The notes under the pieces are model-generated. The model made no database searches, was not told where the DNA came from, and saw nothing but the letters and a program-made list of their open reading frames with translations. The position numbers were made by a program, and so were the translations under genes. Shown one piece after another: positions 1 to 12,090 of a stretch of DNA of 64,000 bases (its first letter is position 1; every line of letters begins with the position of its first letter). The stretch covers positions 470,258,008 through 470,322,007 of the forward strand of contig NC_081405.1 of the NCBI RefSeq assembly GCF_030272615.1, read 5' to 3'. The stretch comes from Cryptomeria japonica (lineage: Eukaryota; Streptophyta; Pinopsida; Cupressales; Cupressaceae).

Positions 1-429
1 TTGGGTCAAAGAGCACGCTCAGACCTGAAGATTCAGGTAGAGTCGATGCTCGGTACCTACAACTGCATCACCAAGAAAACACACATACATTTCACTAACA
101 TATATAGACACACTGGTGGAGGAGAATCGTGACATTCCATGTCCCTCCGAAGTGGGTGATGGAAGATCATCCCCTCACACCCCATACATACTCGAACTCA
201 TACAAGAAGACGATCACAAGATATAACTCATACATAAAGTAGTTATGTCAGTTCAAGGTCAATATATACACGTATAATCTAACATCTAACCATCCTTCAA
301 GATAAAATGCATAACCTACATAATAAAAACCATCACATAAGAGAGTATCATCTAGTCACATAAACCATCAAAGAAATCAACCGGAGTCAAACTAAGTTAA
401 TGGAGTTTGACTGAGGGAGGGGCATTACA
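1..429 (-). repeat. Possible end of an LTR running off the window
   Basis: On the minus strand the sequence beginning at 429 reads TGTAATGCCCCTCCCTC. This resembles the LTR start TGTAATGTCTCC of the gypsy element at 50174. It could therefore be the first 430 bp of an LTR that continues left of the window. A small inverted repeat (AGTCAAACT / AGTTTGACT, about 387-412) lies just inside the edge. There is no second copy or target duplication in view, so this is only a suggestion. Confidence 0.28.
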
Positions 430-2390
430 TGTACACATACACATACACATACATAGACACACACATACATAAATAAAGGTTTACAATCTAAAAATGTTGC
501 CATTTTTAAGTGCTTTTTGCTTTAAAATACAAACAATGTATTCCTATTATTTGTTAGAATTAGAAATAACCCATGATGAAGTTGTGCATACTTGAAAGGA
601 TCAACCAAGAAACACGCCTTCCATGAGAGAATGTTGCAACATGAGCTTTCTTGAAGATGAGATTAAATTGATATGAAAATGATTCAATTGATATGATGCA
701 ATGTATAACTAAGCCTTGCTTATGTAGGCAAAGTGACAAGGTAGGATGACAACTACCCTTGATACAAAATTAAATGCATGATGGAATACAATAAATGCCT
801 AAAGCAATAATGAGATGCAACTCGTATCTTCTAGAATGCCACCTAAGATAACTAACATGATCCTATGGACAATATTAAATGACAAGTTAGAAAAGTAATT
901 TTATGACAACTAACTTATGCCAACTAAGGTTAAGTAAGCTTAACGTGTAAATGACATTTAATGACAACTAATTGTCACGTATGACTAAGTAAGCTTAATA
1001 CATGAATAAGTTCCAACTAAGAACTAGCTAGGTTCCAACACATTCACACTAACATTATTCAAGTATAATAATTGATTTTCAAAGACAATATTAGTATTTA
1101 TGAGAATATTGAGACTCCATTTTTAGAATTTTCATAGAAAATAAATTATTGTAATTTATAGTTCACTAGAGTACATATATTTTGGAATCATAGAAAGAAG
1201 TAGTTGCCTCCGTAATGTTAAATTGCTAGCTATAATTTGTAGTTTTTTGTAGACCATGGAAGATTTGTTTCTTTAATGCAGTCTCTTGTAATTTGCTCTT
1301 TAACATTCTTGTGCTTTGATTCTTCTATAATTTGTATTTTTTTGTAGACCATGGAAGACTTGTTTGCTTAATGTAGTCTCTTTTAAGTTGATATTAAAGG
1401 TTTTTGTGCTTTGATTCTTCTTATTGGAGATATTATATTTTAAATTTTTCAATCTTGATTAGTATAGGGGTTTTATAATATCATTTACTTATAAAAAGAG
1501 TTCAACGTTATAAGTTAAATATGTATTAAACAAAAATTGGTAACATGATCTCGCTTGTTAGTGAATTGGTGTTTCGTATCCTAGAATTTTTGAATGATGT
1601 CAAATTAAGGGATTTTGTTCATTAATAATCCCTATATCCCTATTCTCATCCTTTCCCTTTCCATTCAGTGTCCAATTACTAATTTAGTGTTTATTTGGAA
1701 TTTGACCTTCATGCTTGAGCAAGAGTTTGGATTCTATTTCAACATGAATATTTCAAGCACAAAGAACCACAACCATAGTAACTACAATGATATAATTGTT
1801 ACTTGTAGTGGACAACTGTATTGGCAAGTAGACTAATAAATTTTGTAATTAGAAAAGTGTAGAATTAAATTTCATAAAATCAATAAATAAAAGAAATATC
1901 TACCTAGATCTGATAACATGAGTCAAGTATTTAGTGTATACGCAAAATCTCTCAATCCTTGCAAAACTAACACTAATTCTAGTACTCTATGCCCTCCTTT
2001 AGTATTAAGCTTAAGTTCAAAAAATCATATAAAAATTTGAAGTTTAGTTTGAAAGATGTCATTACTTTTTAATATTAAATGAATTGTTGTTACTATGTTG
2101 TGAAGTGTTACTCCAAATTATCTACGTTGTATTGCATCGAATGAATACAAATTTATTAATTTTATTAATTGATGCACTAACCAAAGAACATTGATAAACA
2201 TTCAACTAATAATATGTTAAATAAATGATATTTTTAAATACCATACATTTTTTTATCTCTTACCATCAACCAAAAGAAAATAAATATTTCTTATTAATGC
2301 AATAAAACCAGAAATAATAATAACAACAAAGATAAATAAATAATTTTCATTACAATAATATGCTGCTTAAACTCACCTTTTGTCTACCGG
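430..2390. other. AT-rich intergenic sequence, no gene seen
   Basis: I see no coding or RNA gene here. The 73-codon open frame at 1615-1836 has no recognisable motif and lies in low-complexity AT-rich DNA. A 95-bp tandem duplication is listed separately. The sequence becomes GC-richer only at about 2380, where the ribosomal-protein promoter region begins. Confidence 0.6.
1231..1420. repeat. Two-copy tandem repeat, period about 95 bp
   Basis: The segment starting TATAATTTGTA at 1231 recurs at 1326 in the same order: a T-run, GTAGACCATGGAAGA, TTGTTT, a TAATG(C/T)AGTCTCTT block and a TGCTTTGATTCTTC end. The copies differ by substitutions and small indels, so the duplication is old. No function is apparent. 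Confidence 0.75.
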
Positions 2391-2395
2391 ACCTT

Positions 2396-2640
2396 GCAAA
2401 ACCCTACACCGGACCCCATTTTCAGCGGGACCCACCTTGGCACCCTTAAAAAATTCTCGCACAGGGCTGTAGACGGTTTGTTCATTTCATTTCTAGTGTG
2501 CTGAACCCTCCGTTCCTTCGCGGTCGGCAAAGCCCAGAAAACCACCCTAGCGGTCTGTAAAACCCCTGCGGTCTGTAAAACCCTTGCGGAACTGCAATGC
2601 TAGTTCGCTGAGCTAGTTGGGATAAGTCAGTCATGAAAGC
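2396..2640 (+). promoter_or_regulatory. Ribosomal-protein-type promoter region: telo-box, site-II-like motif, short direct repeats
   Basis: The segment is locally GC-rich against AT-rich flanks. It holds AAACCCTA at 2398-2405 (the telo-box of plant ribosomal-protein promoters) and AGCCCA at 2531-2536, the reverse complement of the site II core TGGGCT. An 18-bp direct repeat with CGGTCTGTAAAACCC starts at 2551 and 2569. It lies about 400-600 bp upstream of the L15 start codon. Telo-box plus site II is established for translation-machinery genes in plants. The transcription start cannot be fixed here. Confidence 0.5.
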
Positions 2641-3014
2641 ATAAAAAATGTTATTGTCTAGAAATTAGTTTGTGCCATCTGAAAAATGTCCTCTGAAGTT
2701 GCCATAAGAAGATCAATTCGCTATCGAGGGCAACACTGCGCTCTTCATGGTTTTGTTTCAGAATCATGTGAAAATCACAACTGCTACACTATCCGAGCTT
2801 ATTACTAGAAGAGAATCTTACACGCAACACCTCACATTTGAATTCTTCCTTCTGCTCCAGACGAGGAGATAACTGCCCGTACAAACCAGTGCATTTCTTA
2901 TCCAAGGTAGCTCTCATCCCTAGTGATGAGGCAGAGACATGGGAAGCTAGAGTATATTTGAATCAGGTTCTCTTGGTATTGGCAAAGTTGGCGAGTTGCA
3001 GGCGAAGAGGAGAA

Positions 3015-3438
3015 ATGGGTGAGCTCTCAGTGCATTCGTATTTGATTTTTTTTCTTGGGTTTCCTCTTATATGGCATGCTATTTTGTTTATTCTGCATTT
3101 GTACCACTTATTCCCCAAGACGAGGCTGCAATGACTTTGATGGGCTTACTTACTAAGTTTGATTTTTGATTGTGGGTTTTGTAATGTTCATATTTATTGC
3201 TTTCTACTAGTGTATTTCAGAGCTTTTCAAATTTATACTGGAAGTGATATAAGTATGTCGGTGGGGTGTAGGAACTTATAAGTACGTTGAGGAGCTATGG
3301 AAGAAGAAGCAATCGGATGTGATGAGGCTCATGCAGAGGGCGAGGAGCTCGGAATATCGAGAGCTTCATGGCTTAGTGAGAGTTAACAGGTCCACAAGAC
3401 CTGATAAGTCCCGCCGTCCTGGTTATAAGGCCAAGCAG
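3015..3438 (+). CDS. RPL15: Ribosomal protein L15 (eL15), first two exons of a divergent or truncated copy
   Basis: Exon 1 is only ATGG (3015-3018), followed by donor GTGAGC. Acceptor GTGTAG ends at 3271 and exon 2 runs 3272-3438 to donor GTTAGT. Spliced, it gives 57 codons without a stop, beginning [20 protein letters not shown] and ending RRPGYKAKQ. This is the N-terminus of cytosolic large-subunit protein eL15, which binds 28S rRNA and is about 204 residues long. Splitting the gene right after ATGG is a strong marker of a real gene structure. Odd features: this normally near-invariant region carries many changes ([15 protein letters not shown] where most plants have a Cys-Trp and an Arg-Gln-Gln-Pro tract). 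I also find no exon for the remaining 147 or so residues in the window. It is either a gene with a very long second intron or a decaying paralogue. Homology is near certain; function is doubtful. Confidence 0.82.
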
Positions 3439-3442
3439 GTTA

Positions 3443-3516
3443 GTTTATGTAAATATATGTACTGTATGACTACTATCCAGTTTATGTAAATATATGCACT
3501 GTATGACTACCATCCC
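3443..3516. repeat. Two-copy 37-bp tandem repeat in the putative L15 intron 2
   Basis: GTTTATGTAAATATATG followed by (T/C)ACTGTATGACTAC begins at 3443 and again at 3480, immediately after the exon 2 donor. The two copies differ at only a few positions, so this is a fairly recent local duplication. Confidence 0.85.
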
Positions 3517-5403
3517 TAAAGAGGGAAACAAGCTGTATATAAGGTTTACATGATTATGTACGCCGTACTAAAATGTATACTAGCAACAGTTGACTTTTCT
3601 CCCCAAATTTGGAACTCAAGGCACAGTCAAGTAATGTAGTTTATTAGCATAAAAGACAGCATAGCAATGCTGTTATGAAAATATAAGCATCATGTGTTAA
3701 GTGGTTTATATGAACCCAACATAGGCATTAATGCTCAAAATATCAACTCACATAATCTTTAGAATATATGCAAATGGTACCAAATGTCCACTATACTCAC
3801 AATATTCTTCTCCTTGTATCTGAGGATTCGCGAACTGCATATTTGTAGAGAAAAAAACACCTCTACATAAATTCATCTAGGCTAATTAAATAAATACAAT
3901 CAATTAGTAAATAATTAACCTAGATAATAGAGTTGGGATATATGCTAGAACTGAAATAAGTGCAATAATTAAATAGGAGGATGGACATACTTAGCTCTAG
4001 GATCAATGATTGATAAATGATGGTGATGCTGGTCTAGAATGCTTCACCGTTTTCAGAAAATTAAATGCCTCAGCCTGATGAATATCTCAGAGTCTGAAAT
4101 GGCATGGAAAACTCTGCGGATTGTTGTCAGACACTGTGCAGTTTATCTCAATTGCCACAAAATTCATATAATGCATGAGACTGATTTTGGGATATGGGAA
4201 TGACCTAACAGAAAATAGACCCTAGAATTCTGTTTGCCTTTGCCTATTGGATATTTGAGAAGTTAAGGCGGTGTCTAGAGACACCTTGAGGAGCTTACTA
4301 ACTTGATAGGTGAATGTGTTCATCTAGTTCAAAGCCCTCGATGGACATAATTATCGGCATGAGAAAGACTGAAAACAACATTCGAGACATGCACATGGTG
4401 ATGCAGATTTAATTCCTTTAATGCCTGTCTGATTTGAAGTGTGCTCTAGTTATTATTCTGTTGTGTTAATTCTCCCTTGAGCATATACTTCAAATACAAT
4501 GACATAGCAACATGTTGCACGAAATATGTGTTGGGTGAGCTTATAAAAGCTTGTAAAAGGGGGCAGTGAAGTTTACATTGAATTTACTATTTTGAAGATT
4601 TGTATGGGGTGGGAAGAATACTCAGAGATGGATTGGTGCCTATTTTAGGGAACACAGAGTCTAACACAGTACATCTTACTGTTCTAATAACAAATATTTC
4701 AGGTGGTTATGAGTCCTTGACTAAGTATTGTTGCCTTACAACAATTCAACGTATAAATGGCCCATACAGAGGATATCCAGCTTAATAATCCACTTATAAT
4801 GCAAAAATTCCCAATATTTCCACGTAAGAATTATGTTGTTTCTTGAACAAATACTAATGCAAATAAATAACTGAACACACAGATGTGTGCAAAGAGAATC
4901 ATAATCCTTGATTATTTATTTCAAATAAATATTACATCACAAGAGTGGAGGCGACAACAATTGTTTGTCATGTATTCATATAATTTCATCCAAAAATGAC
5001 ATACTTCAAGAGAAGCTAGTACAAAAATTACAACGATGCATTTCCTACTGCTGACTTAGTTCAACTCTCGTGTACCACTTTTCCCAACCTTGAATACAAT
5101 AGAGATACATCCCTTTTTATAAAAGAAAGCTCACGTAGGGGTGACAAATGTCATTTTCCAATCAGCTTCATGAACTTTCGTGCAATTGAATGTACACAAA
5201 GACGTGTGAGATGCTTGAGAGTTCTTCACAAGAACCTACAGTCTATTTGAAGTATTACTTAGAACTAGATCATTCTTGATCCACCCAAGTTGAAGCCCGA
5301 CTTGCTATTTGCTGTTATGGCGTTCGAGAACAAATGTGTAGGAGGCTCTTTATTGATTGCTTGGACTTTTGATGATGAGTATTGAAAACAAAAGTGGCAT
5401 TGG
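3517..5403. other. Unassigned sequence (L15 intron or intergenic)
   Basis: I searched all frames for the third L15 exon (the conserved block after KAKQ) and found none. Short open frames such as 4600-4785 show no family motif. No tRNA, terminal repeat or long tandem array was noticed. If the L15 copy is intact this is intron; otherwise it is intergenic. Confidence 0.5.
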
Positions 5404-6283
5404 AGAGGTGTTGATGTGTTTTTTATGCACATGCGAACACAAAATAAAATACCTAAAGGTACCTTATCCTCTCTTGAATAAAGTCTCCGAATGCTGAAGA
5501 TGTCGTGAAAAGGATCAATCGGGATGACTTCAAGGTTCTTTGTATGTAGGATCTCTATGTGTGGATAAGCTCTTTGTGGTATGATGTGATTTGCTGGAAT
5601 CACAAGGGGACTTACACTTGATGACTGAACTTCTAATTTGCTTTGAATATTGCTGGAACACAGGATTTCATTGCCTTAGATTTGAAAAAAGGGAAAAAGA
5701 CGAGGGTGAGGAGAGGATCTAATCCTAATACTAAGAATGTAGGAGCAATGAATGATCTTTGATGAAATTCTAACTCTGTCTTGTTTTGACATCCTAGGAC
5801 CATCTCCACAAGGTTAGTGCGATCTTCGAAGGAAAGCTTTATGATGTTCAAATCATCACTGCAGGCATAGACACCATCAAGCTGATGCATATCAATGAAG
5901 AAGCAACAATTGAAGTTAAGCTTAAGCTGAATGATTCCAGTTGACTACACAAGGCAAGTCTGCAATCAACAAACTGCTAGTAGTATGGATATACGAATTT
6001 CACCATCAATCAAACACATTTCTTCCACTCATCTAATAACATGAAATCAAATATGAGAAGTATAGAGACCATGCAAATTGTCGAATCGACCCATAAATTT
6101 CACCATTTCTTCAATGAAGTTACAAGTCTTTTACAACAACATCTTGGCAACAATCTTTGCCTTCTCTCTCTACTCTACTCTAATTGCTATTTTATCAACT
6201 AGCTAATCACCTTCTAACTACTCTCTATCCACTAACTCCTTTCTATTCTTCTATATTCCCCTTTACAAATGAAGAGTCGGGGC

Positions 6284-6291
6284 CTATATAG
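6284..6291 (-). promoter_or_regulatory. TATA box of element copy A
   Basis: CTATATAG lies about 880 bp from the element's 3' end, after a conserved block containing AACCCTAATTAGGGTTT. Copy B has CTATATATACC at the matching place, about 850 bp from its end. Conservation between copies supports a U3/R-type promoter; no transcript evidence is available. Confidence 0.5.
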
Positions 6292-6636
6292 TGCCCTTAA
6301 TACAATTCGATGGCTAAGATCAATTTGAGATCAATGGCCAAGATTCAATAATAAAAACCCTAATTAGGGTTTGTTACAACCATTACATAACATTTAATGC
6401 TTGACCAATGATAAAATTACATCCTTAGGACACATAGGACACATGTCTTCTTTGGAAAAATCGACCAATAGATAGCTGGGGTAGGTACATAGAAGTTTGT
6501 GCCACCTCCCATGAGTTAGGTACATTGAATCTGGACATGCTGAGGTGGACCACACTGACTGGAGAAATGATGACTAGGATGCCAACTCGTCAGACACTTG
6601 GTTGATACTCAATTTGGTAATGTTGAGAAGTTAGCT

Positions 6637-6855
6637 TTAATTAACTCTTCTGAAACTATCTGCTTCTTCAACGAACCTTTGCTTTGACTTATTTTGTCTT
6701 TGATGTGCAAGATGATGATGTACCTTGCCTTGGAATGTTGGATTGGAAGAAGTTATTCCTGATGATGCTTGACCGAAGAAGGCCGTCCTTGTCGATGCTA
6801 GACTGGAGGAGGTCATCCTTGATCTGGCTTGATTTTCCAACTCTGGGATCTCCAT
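6637..6855 (-). CDS. Short open frame with 30-bp repeats inside copy A (function unknown)
   Basis: The ATG at 6855 follows an acceptor-like TGTTGTGTAG at the same place where copy B starts its long open frame. The 72-residue product begins MEIPELENQARSRM. Its middle is built from about three 30-bp tandem units (6735-6830), giving 10-residue repeats rich in Ser, Thr and Ala; the rest is basic. It has no similarity to the B protein beyond the leader. It may be a replacement or degenerate remnant rather than a real gene. I recognise no family. Confidence 0.3.
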   Translation of the reverse strand: MEIPELENQARSRMTSSSLASTRTAFFGQASSGITSSNPTFQGKVHHHLAHQRQNKSKQRFVEEADSFRRVN

Positions 6856-7789
6856 TTGATGCCTACACAACATTTCACAATTAGTATTATATCTTGAAGT
6901 GTAGAAATTAGGATTCAAAAGGAAGATTTAAGATTTTAATTAGGAAACTTCATGATAAATCTTGAGTTATCATTTCCTAATTAACTATGCCAAACTTAGA
7001 ATTTTCAAAATAAAAGTTCAAAATTCAAATCTTCAACAATGGTGTCAAGATGATTTCGCCATACCTCCTCTTTGAGCATTAAACTCTAAGAAATGATGCA
7101 AAAATAGATGAATTTCGCTAGGCAAAATGTAGATCAAAGCCTTCTCTTGAACAAATTGCGCCTCCTCTAGCTTGGAAAAGAATAAACTTCACTAGCCTCT
7201 TCAAAAATCTGGAAATTCGCCTTCAAATACCTTCAAAACATCTGGAAATTATCCTCCAATCTAGCAAGAAATTCACCTCTCCAATAGCCTTCAAGATGAA
7301 TTTTGCCCTCCTTAGTCTCCACACTTAGTAGAAATTCGCTCCACTCCAGCTAGATTTCGCACCTTCAATTAGCTCTCCAAATTCGCACTTGAAAGGATGA
7401 TTGAATGATTTGAATTGTGAAAATACACCTCCAATATATAGAGCGCTCACCCCTTTGCTCCCTCTAGGCCGACTTGGCAAAAGAGGTTAAAAATAAATAA
7501 ATTTTCAAAAAAAAGGGGGGCCGACTTGGCAAAATAAGTGAAAATAAGGCCTTGTGCGCTCCACATTTAATTTTAATTTAATAAAAAATTAATTTTAAAT
7601 GCCTTTATAATAGAAATTTGATTTTTTGAGGCTCAAAATTAATTTATTAAATGCCAATGTGTCTTTTATTTAATGCCAATTTAATTTAATTTTTCCAAAT
7701 ATTTCGAAGTTAGCAATTTGGCATCTAATGCAATTTGGAAGATATCAACGCTTCAAATATGGTAAAAAAAATAAAGAATGCCATTAATT

Positions 7790-9070
7790 TCGCCCTGGAC
7801 CCTTGGAGAGGGACAGGAGTGAACTTTCAATTTAGGCCTTGCATTCCTCATTTTTCCTTTCTCAAAACTTTATCTAGGCACTAAAACGGCATTTTTAATT
7901 GGAGTTTTGAGTTTAATTTCACTTGATCTCTAGGAGGGAAGTGCATTAGGACCTTTTTCGCCCTAGACCCTTGGAGAGGGATAGGTGTGCCTTTTCACTT
8001 TTGCTCTTAATCTTTCATCCTTTAATTGCCAACTCTCATTGTGGGGTAAGTAATGATCTCTCTCATCCATTCCATACACATTTAGTTTGCTTTTTGCAAG
8101 GCAAAATAGGTGTTTCAAAGACTTTCACTCTGGGCCTCTAGTGAGGGACAGGGGCGACTTTTGTGTTTTAGCCTAGGATTATCAAGTTTTGAAGTTAAAT
8201 CTTTGTTCACTATGCTTTAGAAGACCCTTTCCACCTTTGCACAACCTCGCCTTAGCGTAATCTTGGAGGAAAGCCATTGGTTTTGTAAAAATCGCCATGG
8301 TCCTTCAGTGAGGGACAGGAGCGCTTTTGAGTCCTTTGCACAAATTCTTAGTCACTTCAACCTTCAAATTACCCTCAAGGTGTAGAACATCACTCTTCAC
8401 TCCCTTTTGAGTCTTGGAAACAAAAAGTCATCTCGAAATGCAAGGAAAGTGGGCAAACTTAGAAATTTCGCCCTGGACCCTTGGAGAGGGACAGGAGCAA
8501 ATTTGCAAATTGTCATCAAAATTTGTAATCCTTGCATCTCAATTCCACTTCAAGGCATTTTAAACATCATTTCAAACTTGCGCCTTGGCTTAGATTTGTC
8601 CAGACTTGGCGAGAAGGACTGGATATTAGGTTTTTCGCCCTGGTCCCTCAGAGAGGGATAGGAGCGATTTTATCCTTTCTGGCTAATCCATCCAAAATTT
8701 AAGTTTCTAATCACTTCACAGGGCAAGGTATGATCATTTTCAAGGCCAGGAACAAGGTTTCAAATTCAAGCGAGTTGGCAAACGAAATCTACAATGAATT
8801 TTGCTCTGGACCCTCAGCAAGGGTTAGGAGCGAAATTTCCAATCTTGGCCAAAATTCATCATTTTCTTCAAGGTGTTCAATCAATTCCAAAGTCCAAACA
8901 AAATGCTTTGCAAATCAAAATTTGGTCAAATAAGGCCAAGAATGAGTCCTAGGTTGATTTTCGCCTTGGACCCTCTGGAAGGGTCAGGGGTGAGATTCGC
9001 TTTGGACCTCCTGAGAGGTTTAGGAGCGAAATTCGCTCTGGATCCTCAGCAAGGGTCAGGAGCAAAATTT
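7790..9070 (-). repeat. Array of ten hairpin motifs, period about 167 bp (copy A)
   Basis: The motif on the plus strand is TCGCCCTGGACCCT, a 4-7 nt loop, then AGGGACAGGAGCGA, an imperfect inverted repeat. Copies start near 7790, 7958, 8125, 8292, 8468, 8635, 8801, 8961, 8997 and 9033. Spacings are 168, 167, 167, 176, 167, 166, 160, 36 and 36. The linkers are strongly diverged while the hairpins stay similar. The last three are a tight 36-bp local amplification. The same motif, in the opposite orientation and with the same period, forms the array of copy B. Confidence 0.9.
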
Positions 9071-9539
9071 GACTTTTTGAACTCTCTATCAGGATAATTT
9101 TTATGGAATATAACATTTAAGTATAAGAAAGATACTTTAAGTTATATTCCATATATACTTTCAGGATGTTTGAGAGTGGTTTCAGACCTCCAGGAGCTAT
9201 ATTGCAAAATCTAATTTTTTGAGGTTTTTCAGTTTCCAGACTTAGTCAAATTTCAGGATCAGGACATTTCAGACTTAGCCAATTTTTAGGATCAGGACTT
9301 AGCCAAATTTCAGGATCAGGACTTTCAAACTTAGCCAAATTTCAGGATCAGGACTTCACTCAACAACTTGACTTAACTCAAGCAGAACTTGCTATCCAGG
9401 TGATCCCCTTGGCGACACTCAAAATGCAAAGGCCAACTGACAAAACCCTAAAAGACCTAGAAAACAAACCCTGAAAAGCAAAAAAATCAGGGGTCTCCAT
9501 TTGCAATGGGGCGATGTGTGAAATGGTCACAACAAGAGG

Positions 9540-11877
9540 CAACATCTAACATGTTGGGAGAAGAAAGAGTCTTAAGACCGATGCTACCATTAAGAATTCA
9601 ACAAATGAAATAGCTAGCATGGAGCCTATTTGGGATGAATGTGCCACGCCCATGCCTTAACAATTTTTTGTGATAGGCAGATGAAGAGCAACTAGAACAA
9701 AGGGCACCACCCCTCTCGTCAACCCAACAATAATCAAAGAGCAATATGACATTAATAATCAGGGTTGGCTCATCGAGAGCCAACACATCTTCCACACCTG
9801 CCAAACTGAATAAGAGAACATCGAAGGCTTCAAGGGAGGAATTGAATGTACCGTATTCCATATGAGGTTAGTCAAATGAACCAAGCCATTTATAAGAAAC
9901 TATGGAAGTGCACAACTCCTTTCCAAATACAGTCATTATATTCCATGGGAAGCCTATGTTTGAGTCTAAGCCTCAGCGTGAGAATCAATTGGACTAGACC
10001 TTCCTCATTTCAATTCCGCCCTTCCTTAAAAGAATTCTTCCACTTCTCCTGCCAAATTCACAAAGCTTTAAGTTGGAAAATATAGAATAATCCTAGAAAA
10101 ACCAAAGCAATATCATAGAATTTTTTTTAGAATGCCAATGGAAAGTTAACCCCTCTAATAGATTGTTTGCATGAATGTGAATTGCCTTGAGCCCATGGTC
10201 TCCTTTTATAGTTAAAAATTGAGGTTAATGCCTTTGGTTGCACCCTTGATCAAGATTAACTCACTTTAAGCATCTCTTATGCAATGTCCTCATTTTCGAG
10301 TTCTCTTGCACTGTGGTTGACACTGATCTTCTGGGTGTGTCAGCTTGATCAGAGGCATTATTAGATGGTCTAGAGGATTCATTTGACATTTTCAAATATT
10401 ATTTTTTGACATTTGGTGTATTCTCCAAGATTTTTGGAGGGAGCATTTGTATATAGTAAGTCACTTGGTCAGGTCTGATTATTACCATTCATCATTGGCA
10501 TCACACTTGCATAGTCAATTTTCAATTCTTCATTTAGACTATTTTTGCAACTTGGGTGTAATATTGAGCTATATTTAATTAATTTTACTAAGGTTGCTAT
10601 TTTAATTAAAATGTTTTAATGATCAGCTTAGTGTTATAGCTTGTTGGAACTGGGTTGGAAAATTTTAAATGTTGAGATGCTGAATAGTGACTTTAAATGC
10701 TGGAAATGTTTTTAATGAATTAAATTGCTTTTTCGGGGATAAGGCTTATTTAATTAATAAAGTGGTTTTATAATTTAGTTTTCCGGAAAGTTCGCAAAAA
10801 AGCCTATAAAAAGGGGTTTGTGAGCTCATTTGGTATTATGCACTTTATTCTATTTTCTCTTATTGAAACCCTTGTGGTTTGGGAGATTGAACTTTGTTCA
10901 TTTCAGCCTTTGGTGCATGAAAACGCTTTAGAGAAGATCAGTTTCGGAGGTGAAAGATTCCCCCCTAGCTGGTGATTTGGTGGATTCACTCAGATTTCAT
11001 AGTTGCACATCAATGTTTGTGGTAAAATTTGTGAAGTGTCTTGCAGAGACAAATTTTCAGGGCCCTTGAGGATGTTTTGCAAATATTGATGGTCTACTTC
11101 TATTTTGTATGGGATGCCATACTCTATTCTTGGTTGGATGTTGAGTTGGAGTCAAGCGTGGGTCTTTTCTTTGAATACATTGTGGTTACGCGCTGATATT
11201 CTAGGTCAAGCGTGTGAACTAGCAACAAATCGATTTGGGCATAAAGGAGATTGGAGCCATCTTTCATTTTTTTAGCTGATTGGTCTTCTTTTTGGTAAAC
11301 ATCTTTGCTATATTCCTAGGTGTGGATTTATATCATCAGGTCATGCTTCTTTAAAGGGGACATTTCAGCTATTCTTCTCATAGTGGTACGCAGTAAGTAG
11401 GGATGGATTGGGGAAGCATTGCCGACTCCTTAAGCTGGTTGAAGGAGTATCTCTGAGTTGTTTGGGTCTGCATTCCGGACATGAGGCATGTCAGGGCTCC
11501 ATTCTTGAACGTGGAAGAATGTTTCCAGATTGGCGTGTGGATTCCTGAAGTCTCTCACTGCTGCAACCTTATAAGACTGGACCTGTGCGCTAGAAGATCT
11601 GAGTTCATTGAGTGTGGCTTTATCATTGAGCAATCTTTATTGTATTCCCAGCCATTATAAACAGTTGAAGGTCTTGTGAGACTTCGTTATCAGTTATATT
11701 GATGGCGTTGGAGGTTTTTTATTAGCAGATAATCCTTGTGGCTGGCTGTTTCACAAAGGATGGTGAGGTGTTTTTATCATTGCTGGTCAACAATAACATC
11801 GCTGAGGACTGTTGCTGGAGTTTTCCCATCATGTGGAGGCTTGGAATAAATTGTGATACCGATAAATACATTATCTT
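9540..11877. other. Unassigned sequence between two elements
   Basis: No coding family was recognised in either strand. The open frames at 9598-9861 (-), 9846-10085 and 11430-11633 (-) have no motif I know. A TATA-like CTATAAAAAGGGG at about 10803 could belong to an undetected LTR or gene remnant. Nothing else supports a feature. Confidence 0.45.
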
Positions 11878-12078
11878 TATTAGAATAATACTTTATTATT
11901 TTATTATTAATGCTCAATATTGTAAACTTAGTGTAAATATCTTAATAAGATCTTGCTCGATCTTATTGGCAGTTTCTTTTTAGAAACTTGCCTTCTTGTA
12001 ATTCTTTGTAATCCTATTTATTGAGCGTTTGCTCATTGTTAATATACATTCAATTTTTTACCAATTACTTGCGTAATA
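11878..12078 (+). repeat. 5' LTR of the copia element
   Basis: The right edge is fixed by the primer-binding site at 12079. The left edge is inferred from TATTAGAATAATAC, which matches the TATTAGAATATTT start of the nested relative's LTRs. The ends form a short inverted repeat TATTA...TAATA instead of TG...CA. The LTR is about 201 bp. Without a 3' partner the start is a homology-based estimate. Confidence 0.6.
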
Positions 12079-12090
12079 TGGTATCAGAGC
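12079..12090 (+). other. Primer-binding site (initiator Met tRNA type) of the copia element
   Basis: TGGTATCAGAGC directly follows the LTR. It is the standard plant Ty1/copia PBS, complementary to the 3' end of initiator methionine tRNA. The same 12-mer recurs at 15374 and near 20110. Confidence 0.85.

Larger units (their letters stand above)
5409..9534 (-). mobile_element. TGTTG...CAACA element, copy A (4.1 kb, solo-LTR-like)
   Basis: Read on the minus strand the element starts TGTTGTGACCATTTCACACA (9534 downward) and ends GCATAAAAAACACATCAACA (at 5409). It is flanked by perfect 5-bp duplications AGAGG (5404-5408 and 9535-9539). TG...CA ends with a 5-bp TSD are the signature of LTR-retrotransposon integrase. 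Yet the two ends do not repeat each other, so the whole unit behaves like one giant LTR left as a solo copy. From its 5' end it carries a terminal hairpin, the spaced hairpin array, an AT-rich stretch, a short open frame, a TATA box near 6287 and about 880 bp to the 3' end. It matches copy B (28631-36298) along its length but lacks the long open frame of B. No transposase or RT is present, so any mobility would have been supplied in trans. Confidence 0.85.

Noticed and set aside
5265..5603. 112-codon minus-strand open frame
   Set aside because: It spans the end of element copy A and matches the non-coding 3' part of copy B (about 36120-36290).
8873..9097. Open frames across the hairpin arrays (for example 8407-8661, 8873-9097, 30142-30630)
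   Set aside because: They repeat with the 167-bp array, occur on both strands and differ between copies; they are by-products of the repeat.
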